In this document: positions 18,087 through 25,833 of the stretch, in pieces
Layout: each line of letters begins with the position of its first letter
How positions within the stretch are numbered: the stretch's first letter is position 1
Source: Pseudomonas tructae
Lineage (GTDB): Bacteria; Pseudomonadota; Gammaproteobacteria; Pseudomonadales; Pseudomonadaceae
Length of the DNA: 64,000 bases
NCBI RefSeq assembly: GCF_004214895.1
Contig: NZ_CP035952.1
Coordinates: 930,001 to 994,000 of the forward strand
Direction: 5' to 3'
Notes under the pieces: generated by a model
Told to the model about the DNA's origin: nothing
Database searches by the model: none
What the model saw: only the letters and a program-made list of their open reading frames with translations
Position numbers and translations under genes: made by a program

Positions 18087-18617
18087 CTACAGCAACTTGA
18101 AGTATAACGCCGTCGCCCGGTAGGTCCCATCCGGCCCACAAGCATAATCCGGAATCTCCCCGGCCTTGCTGTACCCTTGCGAGCGATAAAAAACCTCGGC
18201 ATCCGACCCTGCCTCGGTATCCAGGTACAACATGCCACGCTGCTTTTGCCGCGCCGCCAGTTCCAGTGCCTGCATCAGTTGCTGGCCCAGGCCGCGGCGC
18301 CGCGCCGCGCTGTGCACCAGCAGCTTTTGCACTTCGGCGCGGTTCAAGCCATTGGGTTTGAGGCACAAGCCCAGTTGCACACTGCCCAGCACTTCCTTGT
18401 CCTTGCCCACCACCCACAGCAGCAGCTCGCCGCTGACCAGGCGTTGGCGCACTTCTTCGAAATAGCGCTCGGACTGCTGAGCATCGATACCCTCCAGAAA
18501 ACCCACCGAGGCGCCGTGTTGCACGGCATCGAGCAGCAATGCCACCAGGCCGTCACGGTAATAGGCAAAGCTTTCATGGGTTACACGATTGAGCTGCGCA
18601 GCATTCATGGGCGTCAT
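18087..18617 (-). CDS. GNAT-family N-acetyltransferase
   Basis: A 176-residue acetyl-CoA-dependent acetyltransferase. The acetyl-CoA motif A is AEVQKLLVHSAARRRGLGQQLM (key residues R-x-x-G-x-G/Q), followed by YLDTEAGSDAEVFYRSQGY. I take the ATG at 18617, which overlaps the stop of the upstream acetyltransferase gene as ATGA and implies coupling; an ATG nine bases later is possible. The substrate is unknown. In P. aeruginosa, from memory, acetyltransferase genes lie in the urease/urea-transport neighbourhood, and here a urtA/urtE scar lies just upstream, so this pair may be what remains of that cluster. Confidence 0.85.
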   Translation of the reverse strand: MTPMNAAQLNRVTHESFAYYRDGLVALLLDAVQHGASVGFLEGIDAQQSERYFEEVRQRLVSGELLLWVVGKDKEVLGSVQLGLCLKPNGLNRAEVQKLLVHSAARRRGLGQQLMQALELAARQKQRGMLYLDTEAGSDAEVFYRSQGYSKAGEIPDYACGPDGTYRATALYFKLL

Positions 18618-19141
18618 TCCATTGTCGGGGGCGGGGCGTCGGGGTTGAGGATCAATTGCATGAAGGTCAGGTCCAGCCAGCGGCCAAATTTCACGCCGAC
18701 CTGGGGCATCTGCCCGTTGAGGGTGAAACCCAGGCGCTGGTGCAGGCGAATCGAGGCGGCGTTGCCGCTTTCGATGGCGGCAACCATCACGTGCTTGTTA
18801 CAGGTGCGGGCCCGCTCGATCAGCGCTTGCATCAGTGTGGGACCCAGGCCGATACCTCGCTGGTCGCTGCGGATGTACACCGAATGCTCGACGGTATGGC
18901 GAAAACCTTCGAATGCCCGCCAGTCACCAAACGAAGCATAGCCCAGTACCTGGTCGGCAGCGTCCACCGCCACCAGGACCGGATAACCCTGGACCTGGCG
19001 GGCATCGAACCAGGCCTGGCGGTTGGCCAAGTCGACCACTTGTTCATTCCAGATTGCCGTGGTGTTGAGCACGGCGTCGTTGTAGATCTCGCGAATGCCT
19101 GGCAGGTCGGCAGGCACAGCATCGCGCAGCAGGTAAGTCAT
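18614..19141 (-). CDS. GNAT N-acetyltransferase, methionine sulfoximine/phosphinothricin type
   Basis: A 175-residue enzyme of the PAT/MddA subfamily. RDAVPADLPGIREIYNDAV at the start, TVEHSVYIRSDQRGIGLGP (acetyl-CoA loop), AAIESGNAASIRLHQRLGF and the closing GVKFGRWLDLTFMQL are hallmarks shared with P. aeruginosa PA4866, an L-methionine sulfoximine/sulfone acetyltransferase of the phosphinothricin-acetyltransferase fold. It would detoxify glutamine-synthetase inhibitors in the cytosol. It is first of a two-gene unit with the next GNAT gene (ATGA overlap). PA4866 sits inside the urease operon of PAO1; no urease gene remains here. Confidence 0.85.
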   Translation of the reverse strand: MTYLLRDAVPADLPGIREIYNDAVLNTTAIWNEQVVDLANRQAWFDARQVQGYPVLVAVDAADQVLGYASFGDWRAFEGFRHTVEHSVYIRSDQRGIGLGPTLMQALIERARTCNKHVMVAAIESGNAASIRLHQRLGFTLNGQMPQVGVKFGRWLDLTFMQLILNPDAPPPTME

Positions 19142-19179
19142 GGCAGGTTCTCGAGCAGGGGCACGGTGATAGGCTCAGG

Positions 19180-19435
19180 TTAAATGGTTACCAGGCCGCG
19201 CACACCCTCGGCTTGCATGTTTTCGCCACGCGACATCACCAGGTACTGGTCGGCAAGCTCGGCGATCACCGCGCAGGATGTGGCTGCCGCCGGAATATTG
19301 GTGCAGGGAGTCCTGGGTCAGCAACTGGCGGCCCTTTTCGGCGAACAGCGGCCAGTTCGAAGCCGGGTCGACCACCACCGGTTCCAGCAGTTTGCAGCTG
19401 ACGCCGCCCTTGGCGTTGATCTGTTCGATGGTCAT
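19180..19435 (-). pseudogene. Scar joining the start of urtA to the end of urtE (lost urea ABC transporter)
   Basis: Read on the minus strand, 19435 to about 19310 encodes MTIEQINAKGGV, then LEPVVVDPASNWPLFAEK and RQLLTQD, a nearly perfect match to an internal N-terminal stretch of UrtA, the periplasmic urea-binding protein. After about 40 bp of unassigned sequence, another frame (19269-19180) reads ELADQYLVMSRGENMQAEGV then RGLVTI and stop. This is the C-terminus of the ATPase UrtE, with about eight residues missing in the middle. The rest of urtA, all of urtBCD and most of urtE are gone. A chimeric open frame (19175-19444) runs through the junction but mixes frames and is unlikely to make a functional protein. 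Confidence 0.8.
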
Positions 19436-19505
19436 CAGGGCCACTCACCTGCACAGCATTGGATCGCGCAGGTATGATCGCCGTCTTCAATACCGCTCAA
19501 GGACG

Positions 19506-20084
19506 ATGGCAGTGATCAAATACGTGGGCGCAGCAATGTTGGCCGGGTTGTGGGTGGCAATGGGGCAGGCGCAGGCCGGTGAACCGTCCTCGTTGTACTT
19601 TCGCTGCACCATGACCAAGGCCCAGTACGCCGAGGCCAAGGCCGCTCCACCGGGCGGGGCGCCAGCCTTCGATGATTGGCAGCAATGGTTCGACAGCCAG
19701 GGGATGTATGGCCCCGGCAAGGTCCGCAGCGAAGACCTGCGGCCGCTGGTGGCGCGTAACTTGCGCGAGCTGGTCGGCGTCACTGGCTGGGGCACGTACT
19801 CGGAGTACGACGAGAAGGCCGGGGCCTGGCAGTTCGCCCTGTTGCAGTTCAGCGAAAACTACGGCGAGATGATCTCGCTGCTGGCGCCACTGCGCAGCGT
19901 CGCGCCTTACTGCGCCGCCGACTCCGACAGCTTCATGCTGGTCTACTCATACATCTGGGGCGACGGCGACAATGCCTACCTGACCCTCAATGGCCGCAGC
20001 CAGTTCGCCAAGGCACCGACGCCGGCCCAACGCAAGGAGGCCGACGCGGTGCTGGCCAAATTGCTCAAGGCCAGCGAGGGCTGA
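19506..20084 (+). CDS. Exported protein of unknown function
   Basis: A 192-residue protein with a signal peptide (MAVIKYVGAAMLAGLWVAMG, cleavage probably after QAQA). The mature part has two cysteines early and late (FRCTMTK and APYCAADSD), aromatic-rich segments (DWQQWFDSQGMYGPGK, TGWGTYSEYDEK) and no motif I recognise. The ATG at 19506 follows AAGGA; the open frame extends upstream without support. It faces away from the urt scar and is tail-to-tail with cycA with no spacer: its TGA at 20082-20084 abuts the cycA stop. The function is unknown. Confidence 0.72.
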   Translation: MAVIKYVGAAMLAGLWVAMGQAQAGEPSSLYFRCTMTKAQYAEAKAAPPGGAPAFDDWQQWFDSQGMYGPGKVRSEDLRPLVARNLRELVGVTGWGTYSEYDEKAGAWQFALLQFSENYGEMISLLAPLRSVAPYCAADSDSFMLVYSYIWGDGDNAYLTLNGRSQFAKAPTPAQRKEADAVLAKLLKASEG

Positions 20085-21512
20085 TCAGCCCTGGCGGGAG
20101 CTGACGCTTTCAAGCTGAGCCTGACGATTGCGCCGCACAAACTGGTAAGTGACCGCCAGCAGCACGAACCACAGCGGCGTGACGATCAGGGCCTGGCGGG
20201 TGTCGTGCTCCAGGCTCAGCAGCACCAGGATGAAGGCGAAGAACGCCAGACACACCCAGCACATGAAGCGCCCGCCGGGCATCTTGTACTTCGAGGCCTG
20301 GTGCAGCGCCGCACGCTGTTTGCGGTAGTTCAGATACGACAGCAGGATCAGGGTCCAGACGAACATGAACAGGATCGCCGAGACCGTGGTCACCAGGGTG
20401 AAGGCTTCGATCAGGTCGGGGACCACATACATCAGTGCTGCGCCCAGCAACAGGCAGGTGCAGGAAAAGTACAGACCGTTGGCCGGCACCTTGCGGCTGG
20501 ACAGGTGTTCGAAACTGCGTGGCGCATCACCCTGCTGGGCCAGGCCGAAGAGCATGCGGCTGGTCGAGAACACGCCGCTGTTGGCCGAGGACGCCGCCGA
20601 GGTCAGCACCACGAAGTTGATGATACTGGCCGCTGCCGGCAGGCCGGCGAGCACGAACAGTTCAACGAATGGGCTCTTGCCCGGCACCACATCACGCCAT
20701 GGTGTCACGGCCATGATGGTGATCAGCGCCAGCACGTAGAACACGATGATGCGCACCGGGATCGAGTTGATTGCGCGCGGCAGGTTGCGCTCCGGGTTCT
20801 TGGCTTCGGCGGCAGTGGTGCCCACCAGTTCGATGCCGACGAAGGCAAATACGGCAATCTGGAAACCGGCAAAAAAGCCCATCAAGCCGTGGGGGAACAT
20901 GCCCTGGTCATTCCACAGGTTGGCAAGGTCGGCGGTGCGCCCGGCGGGCGACTGGAAGCCGGACATGACCATGTACAGGCCGGTACCCACCAGGGCGACG
21001 ATGGCGATGATCTTGATCATGGCGAACCAGAACTCGATCTCGCCGAACATTTTCACCGTGATCAGGTTCAGCGACAGCAGCAGGCCGACACAGGCAAGCG
21101 CCGGTGCCCATTGCGGCAGATCGGGAAACCAGAACTGCGAATAGGCCGAGATCGCGATGACGTCGGCGATGCCGGTGATGATCCAGCAGAACCAGTAGGT
21201 CCAGCCGGTGAAGTAGCCGGCCCAGGGCCCGAGCAGGTCGGCGGAGAAATCGATGAACGACTTGTAGTTGAGGTTCGACAGCAGCAGTTCGCCCATGGCG
21301 CGCATGACGAAGAACAGCATGAAACCGATGATCATGTAGACGAAGATGATCGACGGGCCGGCCAGGCTGATGGTCTTGCCTGAGCCCATGAACAGCCCGG
21401 TGCCGATGGCGCCACCGATGGCGATCAGCTGGATATGGCGGTTGGACAGGCTGCGTTGCAGGTGTTCATGGTCGTCAGGGGCGGGATGTTGCGGGGGCAG
21501 GTTCGCGGTCAT
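20085..21512 (-). CDS. cycA: Amino acid permease, CycA-like (D-Ala/D-Ser/Gly transporter)
   Basis: A 475-residue APC-superfamily permease with twelve hydrophobic segments. N-terminal LQRSLSNRHIQLIAIGGAIG and GLFMGSGKTISLAGP are the family signatures, and FAGFQIAVFAFVGIELVGTT is the central conserved helix. The closest recalled relatives are CycA of E. coli and the P. putida transporter encoded beside the urt genes; AnsP/ProY-like specificity cannot be ruled out from sequence alone. Imports neutral D-amino acids and glycine by proton symport. Single gene, convergent with the preceding exported-protein gene. Confidence 0.82.
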   Translation of the reverse strand: MTANLPPQHPAPDDHEHLQRSLSNRHIQLIAIGGAIGTGLFMGSGKTISLAGPSIIFVYMIIGFMLFFVMRAMGELLLSNLNYKSFIDFSADLLGPWAGYFTGWTYWFCWIITGIADVIAISAYSQFWFPDLPQWAPALACVGLLLSLNLITVKMFGEIEFWFAMIKIIAIVALVGTGLYMVMSGFQSPAGRTADLANLWNDQGMFPHGLMGFFAGFQIAVFAFVGIELVGTTAAEAKNPERNLPRAINSIPVRIIVFYVLALITIMAVTPWRDVVPGKSPFVELFVLAGLPAAASIINFVVLTSAASSANSGVFSTSRMLFGLAQQGDAPRSFEHLSSRKVPANGLYFSCTCLLLGAALMYVVPDLIEAFTLVTTVSAILFMFVWTLILLSYLNYRKQRAALHQASKYKMPGGRFMCWVCLAFFAFILVLLSLEHDTRQALIVTPLWFVLLAVTYQFVRRNRQAQLESVSSRQG

Positions 21513-21622
21513 AGGCAGGCATTCCGTTGAGGTCAGTCTTGTTGTGCGCCGCTAGGCTAACACGCGCCTTCCTGGCGCTAGCGCGACAATACGTCTCAAG
21601 GCGCGGGCGGTGTTGACCGTGG

Positions 21623-22645
21623 TCAACGTCGGCGCATCAGGCCGATAAAGAACAATCCGCCGATGGCGGCGGTGGCGATGCCGATCGGCAGGTCCTCTGG
21701 CGAGATCAGGGTGCGCGCGGCGACGTCGACCCAGATCAGGAACAGGCTGCCCAGCAGCAGGCACACCGGCAGCAGGCGGCTGTGCTCGGCACCGACCAGG
21801 CGCCGGGCAATGTGCGGCACCATCAGGCCGACAAAACCGATCGAGCCACTGATCGCCACCAGCACGCCGGTCAGCAGCGAGCAGATCAAAAAGGCCAGCA
21901 GGCGCACTTTGCGCGCATTCAGGCCAAGGGTCACGGCGGTCTGCTCGCCGGCCATCAGGGCGTTCAGCGAACGGGCCATGCCCAGCAGCAAGGCCAGGCC
22001 CAGCAACACGCTGACGGTTGGGATCGGCAGCAGCTCCCAGCGCGCCAGGCCCAGGCCGCCGAGCATCCAGAACATCACCGCCGAGCTTGCCCGGTGATCC
22101 CCCAGAAACAGCAGCAGATTGGCCGCCGCCATCATCACAAAGGCCACCGCTACACCGCAGAGCAGCAGGCGGTCGCTGTCCAGGCGGCCGTGGCGGCTGG
22201 CAATGGCCAGCACCAGCAGCATGCTGCACAGCGCGCCGATAAAAGCCGCCAGCGGCAAGGTCAGGACGCCGAGCAGTTCGCCGATATGCAGCACTACCAG
22301 CACTGCCCCCAGAGTCGCCCCAGAGGTGACGCCAAGCAGGTGCGGGTCGGCCAGCGGGTTGCGCGTTACGGCTTGCAACACCGCGCCGATCATCGCCAGG
22401 CCACCGCCCACCAGCGCTGCCAGTAGCATGCGCGGCACCCGGATCAACCAGACGATATGCTCCTGTCCGGTGGTCCATGCAGGCATTTCAGGTGTAATGC
22501 CCAACAGCTTGAACAACAGCACGCGCCACACCACGTCGACCGGCACCGGCGCCGAACCGAAGCCCAGCGAGACCACGCAGGACACCAGCAGCAGGCCGAA
22601 CAGACCGAGCAGCAACAGCCGGTGCCGGGAGTTTGCCGACCTCAT
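21623..22645 (-). CDS. FecCD-type ABC transporter permease (metal-chelate or cobalamin type)
   Basis: A 340-residue inner-membrane permease of the BtuC/FecCD family. It has nine to ten hydrophobic segments and the conserved blocks RVPRMLLAALVGGGLAMIGA, QAVTRNPLADPHLLGVTSGA, and SGSIGFVGLMVPHIARRLVG, the last of which contacts the ATPase. It is the last gene of a three-gene importer (ATPase, binding protein, permease), joined by ATGA overlaps, that itself follows the PepSY gene by 23 bp. The substrate could be an iron or copper chelate, haem breakdown product or a corrinoid; the context offers both copper uptake and cobalamin synthesis genes. Confidence 0.88.
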   Translation of the reverse strand: MRSANSRHRLLLLGLFGLLLVSCVVSLGFGSAPVPVDVVWRVLLFKLLGITPEMPAWTTGQEHIVWLIRVPRMLLAALVGGGLAMIGAVLQAVTRNPLADPHLLGVTSGATLGAVLVVLHIGELLGVLTLPLAAFIGALCSMLLVLAIASRHGRLDSDRLLLCGVAVAFVMMAAANLLLFLGDHRASSAVMFWMLGGLGLARWELLPIPTVSVLLGLALLLGMARSLNALMAGEQTAVTLGLNARKVRLLAFLICSLLTGVLVAISGSIGFVGLMVPHIARRLVGAEHSRLLPVCLLLGSLFLIWVDVAARTLISPEDLPIGIATAAIGGLFFIGLMRRR

Positions 22646-23592
22646 GCGCCGTGCAGGCTCTTGGCGATGGTCTCGATGGCTTCGACGTTCTCAAGGCTTG
22701 GCGTGGCAGCCACGTAAGTAATGACCACGAAGCGCTTGTTGCGGATTGCATCCACCGATTGCAGGGCCGGGTGCTGTTCGAGGAACGCCTGCTTCTGCGC
22801 AGCGCTGACCTCGCCGTAGTCGACGATGACGATGACCTCGGGGTTGCGTTCGACCACGCTTTCCCAGTTGACCCGGGTCCAGCTGGCCTCGATGTCGTCG
22901 AGTACATTGCGCCCGCCCGCTGCGGCAATCAGTGCTTCAGGCATCCCCAGGCGTCCGGAGGTCATGGCCCGGTCTTCGCCGCTGTCATAGAGGAACACCC
23001 GGGGGCGCTGGGCCGGCAAGTGCTGCTGGACCACGGCCACGCGCTGTTGCATCGCGCTGATCAACTGCTCGGCACGCGCCTGCACGTCGAAGATCCTGCC
23101 AAGGTTGCGCAGGTCGGTGTAGGTGTCCTCCAGGCTGGCCGCCGGGCGCTTCATGACGAAGGCGCACGACTCGGTCAGCTCATACACCGGGATGCCCAGC
23201 GGCGCCAGGCTTTGTGGCGTCAGGTCGCCGCCAACGCGCATGCCGTAGTCCCAGCCGGCGAACAGGAAGTCGACATTGGCATTGAGCAGGGTTTCCACCG
23301 ACGGGTACTTGGCCGCCAGTTCCGGCAATCCGTCGAGTTGCTTGCGCAATTCCGGCGTCACCGCCTTCCAGCCGCTGACGCCACTGTAGCCGACCATGCG
23401 CGAGCGCAGGCCGAGGGCGAGCATCATCTGGGTCATGTTGATGTCGTGGCTCAGGGCATGCTCCGGGGCCTGGGTGAAGGTCACCTGGCGGTTGCAGCTC
23501 TGCACGGTCAAGGGGTATTGGGTGGCCTCGGCGAAAGCGCCGGGGCTGGCCAGCAGCAAGGCCAGGCCAAGCAGCAGGGTGGATCGAATCAT
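22642..23592 (-). CDS. ABC transporter periplasmic substrate-binding protein (BtuF/FepB fold)
   Basis: A 316-residue periplasmic binding protein with signal peptide MIRSTLLLGLALLLASPGAFA and the helical-backbone class III fold (AHEALSHDINMTQMMLALGL-like start, FLFAGWDYGM, VNWESVVERNPEVIVIVDYG). The motifs resemble the group annotated as putative F420-0 ABC transporter binding proteins, a label based on genome context that says little about the ligand in Pseudomonas. The start overlaps the ATPase stop and the stop overlaps the permease start by 4 bp each. Cys residues near 33 and 147 may form a disulfide. Confidence 0.85.
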   Translation of the reverse strand: MIRSTLLLGLALLLASPGAFAEATQYPLTVQSCNRQVTFTQAPEHALSHDINMTQMMLALGLRSRMVGYSGVSGWKAVTPELRKQLDGLPELAAKYPSVETLLNANVDFLFAGWDYGMRVGGDLTPQSLAPLGIPVYELTESCAFVMKRPAASLEDTYTDLRNLGRIFDVQARAEQLISAMQQRVAVVQQHLPAQRPRVFLYDSGEDRAMTSGRLGMPEALIAAAGGRNVLDDIEASWTRVNWESVVERNPEVIVIVDYGEVSAAQKQAFLEQHPALQSVDAIRNKRFVVITYVAATPSLENVEAIETIAKSLHGA

Positions 23593-24377
23593 CGCTGGGT
23601 TATCCAGGTAAGGCGTGGGTGGTCAGCCAGAGGATGGCGGTCGATCAGTGCTTGTACACCGAATACCTCCTGCAGCAATTCGGCAGTCAGTACCTGATCG
23701 GGTGTGCCACTGGCGACGATGCGCCCGTGGTCGAGCACGTACAGGCGATCGCAGAAGGCCGCCGCCAGGTTCAGGTCATGGATGCTCGCCAGGGTACCGA
23801 TGCCCAGGCGCCGCACCTGCTGTAGCAGCTCCAGCTGATAACGCGGGTCAAGGTGGTTGGTCGGCTCATCGAGGATCAATACCTGGGGTTGCTGGACCAG
23901 GGCGCGGGCAAGGATCACCCGCTGTTTTTCACCGCCCGACAGGCTGGCGAAGGTGTGGTCGTCGAAGCCCTGCAGGCCGACCGCCTGCAAGGCCTGTTGC
24001 ACCAACTGGCGATCTTCATGGCTGTCGCCGTCGAACAGACCTTTATGGGGCGTACGGCCCATGGCGACCACTTCTTCGACATTCAGGCCGAAAGCATCGG
24101 GAAATTCCTGCAGGACCACGGCGATACGCTGGGCGCACCAGCGCGACGATTGCTGCCACAGGTCATGTTCGCCCAGGCGTACCTGGCCCCGCTCCGGTTT
24201 GTTGAAACGGTAGGCGCAACGCAACAGGCTGGTCTTGCCGCTGCCGTTGGGGCCGATCAGACCGACGAATTCGCTGGCGCCGACCTGCAACTCAACGTCG
24301 CGCAACTGGAACTGGTGGTGGCAGTGGCCGTGGCCCAGGGGCGACCAGTGCAGGTCGCGGATACTCAGGGTGCTCAT
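23589..24377 (-). CDS. ABC transporter ATP-binding protein (FecE/BtuD type)
   Basis: A 262-residue ATPase with Walker A GPNGSGKTS near residue 43, signature LSGGEKQRVILARAL, Walker B VLILDEPTNHLD and switch His in SIHDLNLAAAF. This places it in the iron-chelate/cobalamin uptake subfamily. The N-terminus carries a His-rich stretch (GHGHCHHQF, residues about 16-24), unusual for the family and suggestive of metal contact. The ATG at 24377 is used instead of the TTG three bases earlier. First gene of the importer and only 23 bp after the PepSY gene, so probably in the same operon as oprC. Confidence 0.88.
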   Translation of the reverse strand: MSTLSIRDLHWSPLGHGHCHHQFQLRDVELQVGASEFVGLIGPNGSGKTSLLRCAYRFNKPERGQVRLGEHDLWQQSSRWCAQRIAVVLQEFPDAFGLNVEEVVAMGRTPHKGLFDGDSHEDRQLVQQALQAVGLQGFDDHTFASLSGGEKQRVILARALVQQPQVLILDEPTNHLDPRYQLELLQQVRRLGIGTLASIHDLNLAAAFCDRLYVLDHGRIVASGTPDQVLTAELLQEVFGVQALIDRHPLADHPRLTWITQR

Positions 24378-24400
24378 CAAGGTCCTGCGGGCCCGAAAAA

Positions 24401-25777
24401 TCAGGGGCCTATGTTAACGGATTTGCTGTAGAAGCGGCGGGTGGCCAGGCGATCCACCAGCCACACCAGCAGCATCGAGCCGCCCACTAGCGGAAACACC
24501 ACCCCCAGCATCAGCATGATCACGGTCGCGGTCTTCCAGCGCGGCAGGTCATGGCGCAGCGGCGGTACGCCAAGGCCACCTTCGGGACGACGCTGCCACC
24601 ACATCACCAGGCCGCTGACCGAGCCGAGCAGGATCATCAGGCAGATCAGCAACACGATGAGTTGATTGAGCGGGCCGAACATCTTGCCTTCGTGGAGCAT
24701 TACCCCCAGCTCGGTGGCGCGGGCGACGTTGCTGTAATCCTGCCAGCGAACGTCCACCAGGACCTTGCCGGTGTACTGGTCGATATGCAGGGTGGCATCG
24801 TTGCGTGGGTCGTCGGCGAACACGGCAATGGTGTATACGCCTTCGGCGCTGGTCGGCAGGGTGATGCTGTAGCCAGGTTCGACGCGGCGCGTGATGGCCA
24901 ACTCTTCGACTTGTTGCAGGCCGATTTTCGGCGCCGCCGGTGTGCTGGAACCCATGTTGTGGCCGGCATGCTCGGCGTGAGCGCCCGATTGCGGCATCGG
25001 TGTGTTTTCCATGGCCCAGGGCACGGTCTGGCGACTGGCGCTGTTGAGCTCTCGGGCTTGCTGGTCGGATTGCGGTACGTCGTTCCACATCGCTGCCGGA
25101 AAGCGGTTCCACAGGTCGGCATACTGCTTGCCCCAGAACCCGGTCCAGGTCATGCCGCTGAGCAGCATCAACAGCAGCAGGGCCGAACCCCAGAATCCGC
25201 TGACCGCATGCAGGTCGCGCCATAGCAGACGCCCGCGGGCGTTCAGGCGTGGCCAGAGCACGCCAGCACTGCGTTTGCCCCGCGGCCACCAGAGGTACAG
25301 GCCGGAGACCACCAGCACCACGCCCCAGCCGGCGGCCAGCTCCACCAGGCGATCACCCGTGGTGCCGATCATCAGTTCGCCGTGCAGAGCGCGGGCCACG
25401 GCCTGCAGGTTGTTTTTCGCGTCCTGCTCGCCCAGCAGCGTGCCGCGGTAGGGGTCGACGAACACATTCAATTCACGGCCATCGTTGTGCACCACGAACT
25501 GCGCACTGCGGTCACTGGCCTGCGCGGGTAGGTACTGGCTGACCTGGCCTTTGGGGTAGGCCTGCTGCACGCTTTGCAGCAGGCTGTCGGCGTTGTGCCG
25601 CTGCTGCCCGGCCTCGACCACCAGCAAGTCGCGGTACAGCAACGGGTCGAGTTGCGGCTTGAACAGGTAGATGATCCCGGTGATCGCCAGCACGATCATG
25701 AACGGCGCAACGAACAAGCCTGCGTAAAAATGCCATCGCCAGGCCAGGTTGTAGAAGGATACGTGCGGTTTGCTCAT
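24401..25777 (-). CDS. PepSY-associated membrane protein (possible ferric/cupric reductase-like)
   Basis: A 458-residue inner-membrane protein of the PepSY_TM family: an N-terminal helix (HFYAGLFVAPFMIVLAITGI), a periplasmic PepSY domain, and further helices near residues 180-200, 370-390 and the C-terminus. Conserved histidines in WRWHFYAG and DLHAVSGFWG could bind haem, as proposed for related siderophore-reducing proteins. A His/Met-containing periplasmic insert (PMPQSGAHAEHAGHNMG) is consistent with metal handling. It lies 56 bp downstream of the oprC-like receptor gene. I infer that it reduces or releases the metal after uptake. Confidence 0.82.
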   Translation of the reverse strand: MSKPHVSFYNLAWRWHFYAGLFVAPFMIVLAITGIIYLFKPQLDPLLYRDLLVVEAGQQRHNADSLLQSVQQAYPKGQVSQYLPAQASDRSAQFVVHNDGRELNVFVDPYRGTLLGEQDAKNNLQAVARALHGELMIGTTGDRLVELAAGWGVVLVVSGLYLWWPRGKRSAGVLWPRLNARGRLLWRDLHAVSGFWGSALLLLMLLSGMTWTGFWGKQYADLWNRFPAAMWNDVPQSDQQARELNSASRQTVPWAMENTPMPQSGAHAEHAGHNMGSSTPAAPKIGLQQVEELAITRRVEPGYSITLPTSAEGVYTIAVFADDPRNDATLHIDQYTGKVLVDVRWQDYSNVARATELGVMLHEGKMFGPLNQLIVLLICLMILLGSVSGLVMWWQRRPEGGLGVPPLRHDLPRWKTATVIMLMLGVVFPLVGGSMLLVWLVDRLATRRFYSKSVNIGP

Positions 25778-25833
25778 GGAGCGCTCCCGTGTTGCCTGGG
25801 GAAGGCGCGATCAGTGATCGCGCCCGGGTTGGA

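Noticed and set aside
19175..19444. An intact 89-residue protein-coding gene
   Set aside because: Only the first half resembles UrtA; after the junction the UrtE remnant is in another frame, so the open frame is accidental.
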